Below are positions 19,693 to 30,592 of a stretch of DNA of 64,000 nt, piece after piece; positions within the stretch are counted from its first letter, which is position 1; each line of letters starts with the position of its first letter. Source of the DNA: Cyanobium sp. Aljojuca 7A6. Its GTDB lineage: Bacteria > Cyanobacteriota > Cyanobacteriia > PCC-6307 > Cyanobiaceae. Position numbers and translations under genes: made by a program. The notes below the pieces were generated by a model. That model worked only from the letters and a program-made list of their open reading frames with translations. It had not been told where the DNA came from and did not search any database. The stretch is taken from positions 1 to 64,000 of the forward strand of contig NZ_JAGQCY010000007.1 in the NCBI RefSeq assembly GCF_024346455.1, given 5' to 3'.

Positions 19693-20751
19693 TCAGAAGC
19701 CCATCACCTTGGCCACGGTCTCGGTTTCGGGGGCGATGCCCGTGTGGAAGGTGGCGTCGTTGTTCTCGATCGCCGTCGTCGGGTCCTTGAGGCCATTGCC
19801 CGTGAGCACGCACACCACCGTGGCGCCGGCGGGCACCTCCTCCCGTCGCTTCAGCAGGCCCGCCACCGAGGCGGCGCTGGCCGGTTCGCAGAAGATGCCT
19901 TCCCCCTGGCCCAGCAGCTTGTAGGCGTCGATGATCTCGGCATCGGTGACAGCCATGAAATCGCCGTTGCTCTCCTTCTGCACCTTGAGGGCGTTCTCCC
20001 TGTTCACCGGATTGCCGATTCGGATCGCCGTGGCGATGGTGTCCGGCTGCTCCACCGTGTGCCCCAGCACCATCGGCGCCGAACCGGCGGCCTGGAAGCC
20101 CATCATCCGCGGCAGGACCGTGCTGTGGCCCGCCTGGCGGTACTCCTTGAAGCCCATCCAGTAGGCGCTGATGTTGCCGGCGTTGCCCACCGGGATGCAC
20201 AGCCAGTCGGGGGCCTCGCCGAGGGCATCGATCACCTCAAAGGCGGCCGTTTTCTGCCCCTGCAGGCGGTAGGGGTTGAGCGAGTTCACCAGGGTCACCG
20301 GGTAGCGGTCGGCCACATCCCGCACGATCGCCAGGGCCCGGTCGAAATTGCCCTGCACCGCCAGCACTTCGGCGCCGTAGAGCAGGGCCTGGGCCAGCTT
20401 CCCCTGGGCCACGTAGCCATCCGGAATCAACACGAAGGCCCGCATGCCGCCCCGGCTGGCATAGGCCGCCGCCGCCGCCGAGGTGTTGCCGGTGCTGGCG
20501 CAGATCACCGCCTCCGAGCCCGCCTCCTTGGCTTTGCTGATGGCCATCGTCATGCCCCGGTCCTTGAAGGAGCCGGTGGGGTTGAGGCCGTCGTACTTGA
20601 GGAACACCTTCACGCCCCGTCCCACCCGTTCGGCGATCACCGGCGCCGGAATCAGGGGGGTGGCCCCCTCCCGCAGGGTCACCACCGGCGTGGCGTCACT
20701 GACGGGCAGCCAGGAGCGGTAGGCCTCGATCAGCCCTGGCCAGTCCTGCAT
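19693..20751 (-). CDS. thrC: Threonine synthase
   Basis: ThrC converts O-phosphohomoserine to threonine with PLP. The 352-residue protein has the PLP lysine in [20 protein letters not shown], the phosphate-binding [13 protein letters not shown] and [19 protein letters not shown]. The start at ATG 20751 ([16 protein letters not shown]) matches the normal length; a TTG at 20823 would add 24 non-conserved residues. The gene ends with ETVAKVMGF, the usual C-terminus in this group. Confidence 0.96.
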   Translation of the reverse strand: MQDWPGLIEAYRSWLPVSDATPVVTLREGATPLIPAPVIAERVGRGVKVFLKYDGLNPTGSFKDRGMTMAISKAKEAGSEAVICASTGNTSAAAAAYASRGGMRAFVLIPDGYVAQGKLAQALLYGAEVLAVQGNFDRALAIVRDVADRYPVTLVNSLNPYRLQGQKTAAFEVIDALGEAPDWLCIPVGNAGNISAYWMGFKEYRQAGHSTVLPRMMGFQAAGSAPMVLGHTVEQPDTIATAIRIGNPVNRENALKVQKESNGDFMAVTDAEIIDAYKLLGQGEGIFCEPASAASVAGLLKRREEVPAGATVVCVLTGNGLKDPTTAIENNDATFHTGIAPETETVAKVMGF

Positions 20752-20845
20752 GGTGGGCTGCCGGCCCAGGCGTCGCAGGGCTCGTAGCAGGGGCACAGCG
20801 GACAGCGGCGAAGCTGACGTCAATGTAAGGCTCCGGTCTGGGGCG

Positions 20846-21472
20846 TCAGGGGGCGGGTGTGGGTGCCGCCGGGGTGGCGGGTGCCAGGGGGGCCGGCGCC
20901 GTGGGGGCCGGCTGGGGCTCGTTGCCCCGCAGACCGTCGAGGGGAGATTCCGAGAAGAAGCGCACCAGTTCGCTGATCGAGGAGGCCTTGGAGATCACAG
21001 CCATCAGGGCTGGAATGCTCACCTCCAGTTCCTGGGTCGGGTAGGCGCGCAGGAAGGTGATGGCCGACAGCGACCCCTTGCCCTCGTAGGTGCCCAGCAC
21101 CATGGCGGCGCGCAGGGCGGGCACACCGGCAGCTGGGGCCCTCAGGGGGAACAGGATCCTCGCCAGGCGGGCCAGGATCGCCTCGCCGATGCGGGTGTTG
21201 AGCAGGCGGCTCATCAGAACGATCGGCAGCCGCACCGATTCATTCAGCAGCTTGCTGACGTCCTTGGGGTCCTGGCGGCCCAGGCGCAGTACGTCCGCCA
21301 GCAGGCCCCGGGCCTCGCCGGTGGTGGCCAGATGCTCCAGATCCGCGACCGGGATTGAGCGGCGGAAGGCACCGCTGGTGAACACCAGGTTCTGGGCTGC
21401 GAACGCCGCCGGCGTCGACCAGCACAGCCCCAGACCCAGGACAGCGGCCACGAGCCTTCGCCGCTTGTTCAC
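20846..21472 (-). CDS. Exported DUF1400-like protein
   Basis: The 208-residue protein has a clear signal peptide (about 1-25, ending AAFAAQN) followed by a domain resembling DUF1400. That domain is usually the N-terminal part of cyanobacterial alpha/beta-hydrolases ([20 protein letters not shown], then helical segments with [19 protein letters not shown]). The hydrolase domain itself is absent, and the protein ends in a proline/alanine-rich tail, so it looks like a stand-alone regulatory or truncated form. It lies between thrC and the ABC1 kinase gene on the same strand. Confidence 0.7.
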   Translation of the reverse strand: MNKRRRLVAAVLGLGLCWSTPAAFAAQNLVFTSGAFRRSIPVADLEHLATTGEARGLLADVLRLGRQDPKDVSKLLNESVRLPIVLMSRLLNTRIGEAILARLARILFPLRAPAAGVPALRAAMVLGTYEGKGSLSAITFLRAYPTQELEVSIPALMAVISKASSISELVRFFSESPLDGLRGNEPQPAPTAPAPLAPATPAAPTPAP

Positions 21473-21508
21473 ACGTGTCTCCCTTGTATTGCGCTGACTC
21501 TACGGATC

Positions 21509-23449
21509 TCAGGCCCCGGTGACTCCGGCGGCCTGGCGCACCTCCCGGGTCACCAGCACATCCCGCAGCAGGTGCACCACGCCCCGTTCCGCCAGACCCT
21601 TGGCCACCTGCAGACCCATGCGGCGCAGATCCGGCTCCCCCAACACCCGCGGCAGGCGCTTCAGCAGCAGGGATGGCTCGAAGCCGGGCAGGTCGCGCAG
21701 GATCGCCAGCAATTCCTGGATCGGTTCGAGGTCCATCAGCGGCGTCGTGGCCGGGGCGGGGGGAAGGGCGCGCAGCCCCGGCGGCAGGAAGCGGCTTGGC
21801 AGCCGCCGGCCGATGCGCAGGGTGGTGTTCCAGGCCAGGGCATCCATCTGCTGCACCACCGCATCGACGAGCTGCTGGCGCAGCAGGCCGCCGGTGGGGG
21901 AGAAGAGGAAATCGAGCACCTGGTCGAGCAGGCCTTCCAGGTCCAGCTGCTCCTGGAGCGAAGCACTGGCCACCAGGCTTTCGAGCCGCTGCCAGCGGAA
22001 TTCATCGCCGTCGTAGAGCATCTCCCGCAGGCTGCGGCGCAGCTCGGGATCGGGATCCTCCATCAGACGGCGGGCGAAGTAGGGATAGGCGGCGCCGAGG
22101 ATCTTGAAGTCCGGGTCAACACTCAGGGCAATGCCTTCGAGGGTCACCAGGGAGCGGATGATCAGGGCGTAGTAGGGGGGGACCTGGAAGGGGAACCGGT
22201 ACATCACGCCGGAGAGGTCATCGGTCACCGCCTTGAAATCCATGCGGCTCACACCCATCTCCAGGGCCTGGCCGAACACGGTTTCGAAGGCCGGCACGAT
22301 CGGTTCGAGATCCACCGCCTCGCCAAGGAAGCCGAGCTGCACGAAGTCTTTCGAGAGGGCGCCGAAATTGCGGTTCACCAGGTGCACCACGGCCTGGATC
22401 AGGCCGGTGCGCGCCTCCCGCGACACCTCGCTCATCATGCCGAAGTCGAGGTAGGCGAGGCGCCCGTCGGCAAGGGCCAGCAGGTTGCCGGGGTGGGGAT
22501 CGGCGTGGAAGAAACCATGCTCCAGCAACTGCTGCAGGCTGCAGTTCACCCCCACCTCCACCATGTGGTCGGGGTCGACACCGAGGGCGCGAACCGCCTC
22601 GAGGTTGGTGAGCTTGACGCCGTCGATCCACTCCATCGTCAGCACCCGGCGGCTGGTGGCCTGGCGGTAGATCGCTGGGACGGCAATGCGGGGATTGTGG
22701 CTGTGCAGACGGGCGAAGGTTTCGGCGTTGGAAGCCTCGTTGATGTAGTCCATCTCCTCGAACACCCGCTTGCCGAGTTCGTCGATCAGCCCCACCAGAT
22801 CGCTCTTGATCAGCCCCACATTCCGGTTCAGCCAGGAGGCGATGTTGCGGACGATGTAGAGGTCGAGGGTGATCTGCTCCCGCAGGCCGGGCCGCTGCAC
22901 CTTCACCGCCACCCTCTCGCCGGTCAGCAGCACGCCTCGGTGCACCTGGCCAAGGGAGGCGGCGGAGATCGGTTCCTTCTCCAGTGACGCGAAGATCGAC
23001 TCCACCGGGGCCTGCAGGTCCTCCTCGATGCAGGCCATGGCCAGGGAACTGTCGAAGCCAGGCAACTGGTCCTGCAACTGGGCCAGCTCCTCCAGCAGCA
23101 CCGGCGGAATGATGTCGGGCCGGGTCGAGAGGGCCTGGCCGGCCTTGATGAAGGCGGGGCCGAGGGCCACCAGCAGTTCGGCGCACTCCCGGGCCCGCCG
23201 CCGGGCCCGGCCGGGGTTGGCCAGCTGGCCGGTGACCTTGTCGACGCCCACCACCAGCAGGTAGAGGCCGATCGGCACAAGCGTCTGCCAGACCCGGCGC
23301 ACCAGACGCATCGGGTGGCCGGCGTAGAGGCGGGTGATGGCGGCCGGGTCGTAGCTGAGCAGGCCCGCCGCCTCCAGGAAGTCACCCATCTCGACCTCGG
23401 CGGGCAGGCGCTCGGAGGTCGCGGCGGGGGCTGGGGGGGAGGAAACCAT
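21509..23449 (-). CDS. ABC1/UbiB-family atypical kinase
   Basis: Members of this family act in quinone and tocopherol metabolism and in plastoglobule or thylakoid lipid homeostasis. The 646-residue protein shows the family hallmarks in order: the KxGQ motif IKAGQALSTRPDIIP, the ATP-site VAVKVQRPG lysine, HADPHPGN and the DFG equivalent YLDFGM. The N-terminal hydrophobic segment VRRVWQTLVPIGLYLLVVG may associate with the membrane. ATG 23449 is preferred; a GTG at 23461 would add four residues. Cyanobacteria carry several paralogues, so an exact assignment is not attempted. Confidence 0.92.
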   Translation of the reverse strand: MVSSPPAPAATSERLPAEVEMGDFLEAAGLLSYDPAAITRLYAGHPMRLVRRVWQTLVPIGLYLLVVGVDKVTGQLANPGRARRRARECAELLVALGPAFIKAGQALSTRPDIIPPVLLEELAQLQDQLPGFDSSLAMACIEEDLQAPVESIFASLEKEPISAASLGQVHRGVLLTGERVAVKVQRPGLREQITLDLYIVRNIASWLNRNVGLIKSDLVGLIDELGKRVFEEMDYINEASNAETFARLHSHNPRIAVPAIYRQATSRRVLTMEWIDGVKLTNLEAVRALGVDPDHMVEVGVNCSLQQLLEHGFFHADPHPGNLLALADGRLAYLDFGMMSEVSREARTGLIQAVVHLVNRNFGALSKDFVQLGFLGEAVDLEPIVPAFETVFGQALEMGVSRMDFKAVTDDLSGVMYRFPFQVPPYYALIIRSLVTLEGIALSVDPDFKILGAAYPYFARRLMEDPDPELRRSLREMLYDGDEFRWQRLESLVASASLQEQLDLEGLLDQVLDFLFSPTGGLLRQQLVDAVVQQMDALAWNTTLRIGRRLPSRFLPPGLRALPPAPATTPLMDLEPIQELLAILRDLPGFEPSLLLKRLPRVLGEPDLRRMGLQVAKGLAERGVVHLLRDVLVTREVRQAAGVTGA

Positions 23450-23552
23450 GGCTGGGTGCACCGCCGCGGCGCCGGCAGGCGAAACCCCCTTCTAAACGAA
23501 AGTCACAGCCGCTACGGTCGGGCCACGTACCGATCGCTCGCCGGAGGCCTGG

Positions 23553-25271
23553 GTGCTCACGGGTCTGCGCCTCGAGAACATCGCCCTGATTGAGCGACTG
23601 GAGCTGATCTTTTCGGCCGGGTTCACCGTGCTCACCGGCGAAACCGGCGCCGGCAAGTCGATCCTGCTCGATGCCCTCGATGCCCTGCTCGGCGGTGCCC
23701 AGGGCAGCCAGGGGGCCCGCCTGCTGCGGCGCGGCGCCGAGCGGGGTCGCATCGAGGCCTGCTTCAGCCTGTCTCCCCCCGTGCGCGACTGGCTGGAGCG
23801 CCAGGAGCTGGAGGCCGAGGAGGGCGAGCTGGTGCTCAGCCGCGACTGGCGGCTCCAGGAGGGCCGGCTCACCAGCCGCCACCGGCTCAACGGGGTGGTG
23901 GTGGGCCGCAGCCAGGTGCTGGAACTTCGGCCCCTGCTGCTCGACCTCACCGTCCAGGGCCAGACCCAGCAGCTGGGTCGCCCCGGCCAGCAGCGCCGTT
24001 GGCTGGATCGCTTCGCCGGTGATGGTGTGGCCCCGGCCCTCGAGGCCAGCCGCGGCGCCTGGCTGACGTGGAAGGGAGAGGCCGAAGCACTGGCCCGTGC
24101 CCGTGCCGACCGGGAGCGTTTTGCCCTGGAGCGGGACCGCCAGGAGGAGCTGCTGGCGGAGCTGGAGGCCGCCGCGCTGGAGGATCCCGCCGAGCGCCAG
24201 CGTCTTCAGGGTGAGCAGGACAGGCTGGCCCATGCGGTGCGGCTGCAGGAAGGCGTGATGACGTTGATGGGCCGGCTGGTGGAAGGGGCCGAGGCGGCCC
24301 CGTCGGTGCTGGATCACCTGGCCGCCTGCGACCAGGAGCTGCAGACCATGGCCGCCCTCGACGCCGGCGTGGTGGCCCTGCACGGGGCTTGCGCTGACGC
24401 CCTGGCCGGACTGCAGGATCTCGCCCGCGACCTCGACCGCTACGGCTCCCTGCTGGAGAGCGACCCCGAGAGCCTGGCCCTGCTGCAGGAGCGCATGGCC
24501 CAGCTCAAGGCCCTGGAGCGCCGCCACGGCCAGACCTTGCCCGAACTGATCGCCCGCCGCGACAACCTGCGCGAGCAGCTGGCCGGGGCGGACGCTGAGG
24601 CGGCCCTGGCGGCCCTGGAGGCCGCCGAAGCCGCCGCCCGCCAGGGGCGTGATCGGGCCAATGCCGCCCTCACCCGTGCCCGCACCGTCGCCGCCCGCGG
24701 CCTCGAGCACCAGCTGATGGAGGCCCTGCGGCCCATGGGGCTGGCCAACGTGCGCTTTGCCGTGGCCCTCAGCGCCGCCGAGCCCAGCGAGGAGGGGGCC
24801 GATGCGGTCCAGTTCCTGTTTTCCGCCAATCCGGGCCAGCCGCCGGCGCCCCTGGCGGAGGTGGCCTCGGGTGGCGAGATGAGCCGCTTCCTGCTGGCCC
24901 TCAAAACCTGCCTGGCGGCGGCCGACCCCCATGTCACGTTGCTCTTCGATGAGATCGATGCGGGCGTGAGCGGCCGCGTCAGCGGTGCCATGGCCCAGCT
25001 GCTGCGGCGCCTGGCGGAGCAGCGCCAGGTGTTCTGCATCACCCACCAGCCCCTGGTGGCCGCTGCGGCCCAGCACCACTTCCGGGTCAGCAAGAGCGTC
25101 GAGGCCGGCCTCACCCACACGCGGGTGTCCCACCTGCGGGACACTCGCGAGCGCCAGGCGGAGCTTGCGGAACTGGCCGGCGGCGATTCCGGCGAGGCCC
25201 ACAGCTACGCCGCCAGCCTGCTGGGCCTTGAGGGCACGAGCGTTCCCGACAAGGTCAACCGGGCGGCGTAA
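23553..25271 (+). CDS. recN: DNA repair protein RecN
   Basis: RecN is an SMC-like ATPase that gathers DNA ends in double-strand-break repair. The 572-residue protein has Walker A GETGAGKS (29-36), a long coiled-coil middle (about 160-370), the ABC signature VASGGEMSRF, Walker B TLLFDEIDAGVSG and the switch histidine in CITHQPLVAAAA. It starts at GTG 23553, divergent from the ABC1 kinase gene, with 103 bp between the two starts. It converges on a radical SAM gene 47 bp downstream. Confidence 0.96.
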   Translation: MLTGLRLENIALIERLELIFSAGFTVLTGETGAGKSILLDALDALLGGAQGSQGARLLRRGAERGRIEACFSLSPPVRDWLERQELEAEEGELVLSRDWRLQEGRLTSRHRLNGVVVGRSQVLELRPLLLDLTVQGQTQQLGRPGQQRRWLDRFAGDGVAPALEASRGAWLTWKGEAEALARARADRERFALERDRQEELLAELEAAALEDPAERQRLQGEQDRLAHAVRLQEGVMTLMGRLVEGAEAAPSVLDHLAACDQELQTMAALDAGVVALHGACADALAGLQDLARDLDRYGSLLESDPESLALLQERMAQLKALERRHGQTLPELIARRDNLREQLAGADAEAALAALEAAEAAARQGRDRANAALTRARTVAARGLEHQLMEALRPMGLANVRFAVALSAAEPSEEGADAVQFLFSANPGQPPAPLAEVASGGEMSRFLLALKTCLAAADPHVTLLFDEIDAGVSGRVSGAMAQLLRRLAEQRQVFCITHQPLVAAAAQHHFRVSKSVEAGLTHTRVSHLRDTRERQAELAELAGGDSGEAHSYAASLLGLEGTSVPDKVNRAA

Positions 25272-25318
25272 GCCCCCCACCCTTGTGCCACCGACAGGAC
25301 ATCCGACCGTTCAGATCC

Positions 25319-26917
25319 TTACGGCGATGTGCCAGTGGCGATCTCGATCCGCGGCCGATCCATCAGTGCCAGCCGAGCCAGCTCCTGTTCACGGCCATAG
25401 GCGGCCAATTGCGTTTCGATCTGCAGCCGCACGATGTCTCGATACTCCATGAAATGCTCGTTGTGGGCGCAGACAGCGAGGTATTGCTCCGTCACCTTGG
25501 GGTTGGCCCGGAGAATGTGGATCAGGTGGTGCCAGAAGGCCCATCGGGTGGAGCGTTTGATGCCCTGGCGCCAGCAGACGATCAGCAGCGCCCGGAGCAC
25601 CGCCAGCTCGGGAAGCTTGAAGGCGCTTCTCACCCTGGGTGGGCCGAGTTTCAGGAAGTAGCGATGCACCCGATCGAGATAGGCATGCGGTTCGTAGAGC
25701 TGGCAGAACGCTTCCACATACTCCTGGGCAATGCCTTCCACCGGCCGGGTCGGCACGAAGTTCATCAGGGTGGTCTGGTTGATGTTGCCGACTTTGTCAA
25801 TCAGTCGTCCTTCCTTCTCCAGCCTGTGCCATAGGGCCGTATGGGGAAGTGCCTGCAGCATGGCGAAGGTGGTTGTGGGAATCCCAGCGGCCTCGGAGAA
25901 GGCGACGATCCGCTGGCCGGCGCCTTCCTTTTCGCCATCGAAGCCGATGATGAATCCTGCGATCACCCGCAGACCGCATCGGGTCACCTTATCGACCGAT
26001 TCGAGCAGGGGTGAGCGCATGTTCTGGAATTTCATCGTGGCCGCCAGACTGTCCGTGTCCGGGGTCTCGATGCCCATGAAGACGGCGGCAAAGTTGCAGG
26101 CCAGCATCTGATCAATGAGCTCCTGATCATCAGCCAGATCAAGGGAGGCTTCTGTATCGAAGCGGAACGGATACCCATGGTCCCTCTGCCATTGCTCAAG
26201 GGCCGTGAGCATCATCTTGACGTTGCGCCTGTTGCCGATGAAGTTGTCATCCACCATGAACACGCCACCGCGCCAGCCGATGGCGTAAAGGCGGTTGAGT
26301 TCGCTGACGAGTTGTTCCGGCGTCTTGGTGCGGGGTTTGCGTCCGTAGAGCACGATGATGTCGCAGAATTCGCACTGGAAGGGACAGCCGCGCGAGAACT
26401 GCACACTCATCGAGTCATAGGCACTGAGCTCGAGCAGGTCGTACCGGGGGATGGGGGTGGCGGTGACATCCGGTTTCACGCCCTCGGAGCTGAAGCGGCC
26501 GCCTTTGTCGCCCCGATTCCAGGCCTCCACGAACAGCGGCAGGGTGATCTCCCCTTCATCGAGGATCAGGTAATCGGCGCCAGCGGCCACGAGTTCTTCA
26601 GGTGTGGAGCTTGGGTAGGGTCCCCCGACAGCCACCGGCTTGCCATGGTGCCTGGCCAGGTTGATCTGGCGAATGATGTCGTCTTTCTGGACGATCATTG
26701 CCGACATGATCACGAGATCAGCCCACTGCCATTGCTGCTCCGAGACCGGCCTGATATTGACGTCCGCCAGCTTGAAGGTCCAGTTCTGGGGCAGAATGGC
26801 GGCAACGGTGATCAAGCCGAGCGGCGGCAGCAGAACCTTTCGGTTCACCAGCTCAAGAATCTTCTCGTAGCTCCAAAATGTCTTCGGGAATTCTGGGTAA
26901 ACAAGTAGAACGTTCAA
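25319..26917 (-). CDS. B12-binding radical SAM protein (DUF4070/HpnP-like)
   Basis: The 532-residue enzyme has an N-terminal cobalamin-binding domain (LLVYPEFPKTFWSYEKI to about residue 140). A radical SAM core follows with the cluster motif CPFQCEFC and downstream MGIETPDTDSL, then a C-terminal region like DUF4070. This architecture is shared by hopanoid C-2 methylase HpnP and by uncharacterised cyanobacterial paralogues. No hopanoid or squalene genes are nearby, so the substrate is open. Such enzymes usually methylate unactivated carbons. It is transcribed towards recN and has a 269-bp region upstream shared with the next, divergent gene. Confidence 0.85.
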   Translation of the reverse strand: MNVLLVYPEFPKTFWSYEKILELVNRKVLLPPLGLITVAAILPQNWTFKLADVNIRPVSEQQWQWADLVIMSAMIVQKDDIIRQINLARHHGKPVAVGGPYPSSTPEELVAAGADYLILDEGEITLPLFVEAWNRGDKGGRFSSEGVKPDVTATPIPRYDLLELSAYDSMSVQFSRGCPFQCEFCDIIVLYGRKPRTKTPEQLVSELNRLYAIGWRGGVFMVDDNFIGNRRNVKMMLTALEQWQRDHGYPFRFDTEASLDLADDQELIDQMLACNFAAVFMGIETPDTDSLAATMKFQNMRSPLLESVDKVTRCGLRVIAGFIIGFDGEKEGAGQRIVAFSEAAGIPTTTFAMLQALPHTALWHRLEKEGRLIDKVGNINQTTLMNFVPTRPVEGIAQEYVEAFCQLYEPHAYLDRVHRYFLKLGPPRVRSAFKLPELAVLRALLIVCWRQGIKRSTRWAFWHHLIHILRANPKVTEQYLAVCAHNEHFMEYRDIVRLQIETQLAAYGREQELARLALMDRPRIEIATGTSP

Positions 26918-27186
26918 ACGGGGGTATCCATGGCTGGCGCTGAGTATCAGCAGAATCTAACCAGATAAAATCCTTCCTAGCACGGAAAGCGCGCTTTCCC
27001 TTTCCAGCCGACGTACAGGTCATCGTTCCTGAGCAAGGAGAAACCGCTGGAACCCACGGGATGGCGCGGTCTCCGTTGCCATCGATTGAGGAGTGCTTTG
27101 CAGCCAACCAAGTATTCCAAGATGAAGAACTTCAGGACTATGATCATTCTCCAAGGCTTTTGTAAGTGCTATAGGATTCTTGGAGA

Positions 27187-29157
27187 TTGGCGATACCAAC
27201 CTCACCACCGCCACCACCACCGTCGGCTGAGCGGGAGTGGCTGGTCACCAACGGCCTGGGCGGATACGCCATGGGCACGGTGTCGGGGGTGCCGAGCCGC
27301 AGCTACCACGGCCTGCTGATCGCGGCCCTCTCACCGCCGGTGGAGCGCACCCTGCTGGTGAGCCAGCTGCAGGAGTCGGTGGATGGGGATTCGGGCGCCT
27401 GCGGGCCCCTGCAGATCGTGTCCTTTGCCCTTGAGGGCAGCGTGCCCCGCTGGCGCTTCGCCTGGGGAGAGACCCTGCTGGAGAAGCGGGTCTGGATGGC
27501 CCAGGGGGCCAACACCACCCATGCGAGCTACCGGCTGGTGCGCGGCGGTCCGCTTGAACTCCGCCTGACGGCCTTTGTGCAGCACCGCTCGCACCACGGC
27601 GGCGAACGTCCCGCGTTGGCCCTGGCGCCGTTGCCAAGGGGCGTGGCGGTGCGTCCGCTGGGGGCGGCGCCGTTCGTGCTGGTCAGCGACCGGGGCGACT
27701 GGTGCCTGGAGGACCCACCGCTCTGGGAGGAGGGCGTCCCCCTGGCAGCGGAGGCCGAACGGGGGCTGGTGAGCACGGCCGAGCAGCTGCGGGCGGCCAC
27801 GCTCACCGTCACCCTCAGCGAGCAACACCCGTGCATCACCGTCGTGGCCAGCACGACGGAAGCGCCGACCCTCGATGGTGAACAGGCCCTGGCGCAGCGC
27901 CGCGACCACGAGGACGCTCTGCTGCGCTCCTGGCAGGCCGCCAATCCCATCCTGGCGCCGTCGGCACCGGCCTGGATCCGCCAGCTGGTGTTGGCCGCCG
28001 ATGCCTTCGTCGTGGAGAGGTCGATGGACGGCCGTGCTGGTGAGCGGCTGGGGGCCTCGCTGATCGCCGGCTACCCCTGGTTCAACGACTGGGGCCGCGA
28101 CACGATGATCAGCCTGGCGGGCCTCACCCTGGTGACGGGCCGCTGCGGCTGGGCCGAGCGCATCCTGCGCACTTACGCGGCCCACATCAGCCACGGGCTG
28201 ATCCCCAACAGCTTCCCCGACCGGGCCGACCAGCCCCTGGACCGACGCGCCTACAACACGGTGGACGCCACGCTGTGGTTTTTCCAGGCCCTGGCGGAGC
28301 ACCGGGCGGCCAGCGGCAGCGACGCCCTGGTGCGGGAGCTCTTTCCTCGGCTGGAGACGATTCTTGAGCACCACGTGGCCGGCACCTGGTTCGGGATCCG
28401 CATGGATCCGGCCGATGGGCTGCTGAACGCCGGGGAGGGGGAAACCCAGCTCACCTGGATGGATGCCAAGCCCCGCGACCGGGCCATCACCCCCCGCCAC
28501 GGCAAGGCGGTGGAGGTCAATGCCCTGTGGGTGAACGCCCTGCGCACCATGGCGGGCTTCTGCCGGCTCACCGGGGCCGATCCCGGCCGTTGGCAGGCCC
28601 TGGCGGATCGGGCCTCGGCGGGCTTCCAGCGCTTCTGGAACCCGCGGCTGGGCTGTTGCTGCGATGTCATCGACGGGCCCTCCGGAAGCCCCGATGAGCG
28701 GCTGCGGCCCAACCAGCTGCTGGCCCTCGCGTTGCCGGAGCCTCTACTCAGCCCAGCTCAGGCCGCCAGCGTGCTGGCGCTCTGCGGCCGGCGGCTGCTG
28801 ACGCGCCACGGGCTGCGCACGCTTGATCCGGCCGATCCCGACTACCGGGGCCACTACGGCGGCGACGCCCAGCGCCGGGATGGGGCCTACCACCAGGGCA
28901 CGGTGTGGGCCTGGTGGCTGGGGCCCTTCGCCCGGGCCCATTTCGTTGTGCACGGCGATGCGGCCCTGGCGCTCTCGTACCTGGAGCCCATGGCCGATCA
29001 CCTGAACATGGCGGGGCTGGGCAGCCTGAGCGAGATCTTCGATGGCGACGCCCCCCATGCCCCGCGGGGCTGCATCGCCCAGGCCTGGTCGGTGGCCCAG
29101 GTGCTGGCGGCCTGGACGGCGATCAGTGGTGGAATCCCGAGACCTCCGGGCCGCTGA
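27187..29157 (+). CDS. Glycogen-debranching-type amylo-alpha-1,6-glucosidase
   Basis: The 656-residue protein matches the bacterial/archaeal debranching family. It has an N-terminal beta-sandwich domain ([21 protein letters not shown] at its start) and a C-terminal (alpha/alpha)6-barrel glucosidase domain with [19 protein letters not shown] and [15 protein letters not shown]. It probably trims alpha-1,6 branches in glycogen mobilisation. The start is uncertain: TTG 27187 is the first start codon and is followed by a proline run. The 3' end overlaps the converging decarboxylase gene by 35 bp. Confidence 0.9.
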   Translation: MAIPTSPPPPPPSAEREWLVTNGLGGYAMGTVSGVPSRSYHGLLIAALSPPVERTLLVSQLQESVDGDSGACGPLQIVSFALEGSVPRWRFAWGETLLEKRVWMAQGANTTHASYRLVRGGPLELRLTAFVQHRSHHGGERPALALAPLPRGVAVRPLGAAPFVLVSDRGDWCLEDPPLWEEGVPLAAEAERGLVSTAEQLRAATLTVTLSEQHPCITVVASTTEAPTLDGEQALAQRRDHEDALLRSWQAANPILAPSAPAWIRQLVLAADAFVVERSMDGRAGERLGASLIAGYPWFNDWGRDTMISLAGLTLVTGRCGWAERILRTYAAHISHGLIPNSFPDRADQPLDRRAYNTVDATLWFFQALAEHRAASGSDALVRELFPRLETILEHHVAGTWFGIRMDPADGLLNAGEGETQLTWMDAKPRDRAITPRHGKAVEVNALWVNALRTMAGFCRLTGADPGRWQALADRASAGFQRFWNPRLGCCCDVIDGPSGSPDERLRPNQLLALALPEPLLSPAQAASVLALCGRRLLTRHGLRTLDPADPDYRGHYGGDAQRRDGAYHQGTVWAWWLGPFARAHFVVHGDAALALSYLEPMADHLNMAGLGSLSEIFDGDAPHAPRGCIAQAWSVAQVLAAWTAISGGIPRPPGR

Positions 29158-30520
29158 GGGCGCTCTGGCTGGGGTGGCTGGCGAAGCCATTGAGCGACTG
29201 GCGGATGTTCTCCAGCAGCAGATCAGCCAGGTCCCGGCTGACGCCGTGGCGCACCAGGATGCGTTGCACGGTGATGTCCTCGCAGTGGGACGGCAGGGTG
29301 TAGGCCGGCACCTGCCAGCCGCGCACCCGCAGGCGGTCGGCGAGGGCGTAGAGGTTGAAGTTGACGTCGCTTCCCTCTCGGATCTTCCAGCAGATGGCAG
29401 GGATGCCTGATTGATCATCAGCGCCGAAAATGATCTCGAACGGCCCCAGCTTGCCGATTTCCACAGCCAGGTACTGGGCCGTGGCGTAACAGGCGGCATG
29501 CACCTTGCGGTAGCCCTCCCGGCCCAGGCGCAGAAAGTTGTAGTACTGGCAGACCACCTGGCCCCCCGGCCGCGAGAAATTGAGGGTGAGGTCGCGCATG
29601 TTGCCGCCCAGGTAGTTCACCCAGAACACCATCTCCTCGGGCAGATCGGTGGTCTGCCGCCACAGCACCCAGCCCACCCCCAGGGGCGCCAGGCCGAACT
29701 TGTGGCCGGAGGCATTGATCGAGCGCACCCGCGGCAGGCGGAAATCCCACACCAGATCAGGGGCGCAGAAGGGAGCCAGGAATCCGCCGCTGGCGGCGTC
29801 CACGTGGATGGAGATGTCCAGGCCAGTGCGGGCCTCCAGGCCATCGAGGGCGGCCGCCAGCGCCTGCACCGGTTCGTACTGGCCGGTGAAGGTGACCCCC
29901 AGGGTGGGCACCACGCCGATGGTGTTCTCGTCGCAGTACGGAAGGGCCGCTTCGGGGGACAGGATCAGCTGACCGGGCTGCATCGGGATTTCACGGTGTT
30001 CAATGTCCCAGTAGCGGCAGAACTTGTGCCAGCAGATCTGTACCGGCCCGGTCACCAGGTTGGGCCGGTCGATGGGCTTCCCCTGCCGTTGGCGCTCCGC
30101 CTCCCAGCGGCGCTTCATCGCCAGGCCCCCGAGCATGGCCGCCTCGCTGGAGCCGGTGGTGGAGCAGCCGATGGCGCCGTTGATCGATGGGGCGTGCCAG
30201 AGGTCGGCCACCATGCGGGCGCAGCGGGCTTCGATCTCAGCGGTCTGGGGATATTCGTCCTTGTCCTCGATGTTCTTGTCGATGCACAGATCCATCAGGG
30301 CGTGCACTTCGTCCTCCACCCAGGTCTGGCAGAAGGTGGCCAGGTTCTGGCGGGAATTGCCATCCAGCATCAGCTCGTCGCGAATCGCGGCAAACACGGC
30401 GCGCGGGTTGTGTTCCTTCGGGGGGAAATGGGTCTTGGGCAGGGTGACCGAGAGATCGGACGACGAGTAGATGTCGTCCTCCAGCGAATAGCGGGCCGCC
30501 GGCTTTTCGTGGAGGGTCAT
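29123..30520 (-). CDS. gad: Glutamate decarboxylase
   Basis: This PLP enzyme converts glutamate to GABA, consuming a proton; in cyanobacteria it can feed the GABA bypass of the TCA cycle. The 465-residue protein has the PLP lysine in [24 protein letters not shown], and [13 protein letters not shown] as in GadA/B. The C-terminus (after [17 protein letters not shown]) has the family's tail. ATG 30520 is used; a TTG at 30547 would add nine residues. It converges with the glucosidase gene. Confidence 0.95.
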   Translation of the reverse strand: MTLHEKPAARYSLEDDIYSSSDLSVTLPKTHFPPKEHNPRAVFAAIRDELMLDGNSRQNLATFCQTWVEDEVHALMDLCIDKNIEDKDEYPQTAEIEARCARMVADLWHAPSINGAIGCSTTGSSEAAMLGGLAMKRRWEAERQRQGKPIDRPNLVTGPVQICWHKFCRYWDIEHREIPMQPGQLILSPEAALPYCDENTIGVVPTLGVTFTGQYEPVQALAAALDGLEARTGLDISIHVDAASGGFLAPFCAPDLVWDFRLPRVRSINASGHKFGLAPLGVGWVLWRQTTDLPEEMVFWVNYLGGNMRDLTLNFSRPGGQVVCQYYNFLRLGREGYRKVHAACYATAQYLAVEIGKLGPFEIIFGADDQSGIPAICWKIREGSDVNFNLYALADRLRVRGWQVPAYTLPSHCEDITVQRILVRHGVSRDLADLLLENIRQSLNGFASHPSQSALSGPEVSGFHH

Positions 30521-30592
30521 CGATCGCAACGGCGCTTTCCTGGCCAATTCAGGCTAGGAGCCGTGCTGGCCCCGTGCCGCCGGCCTTCCGCT

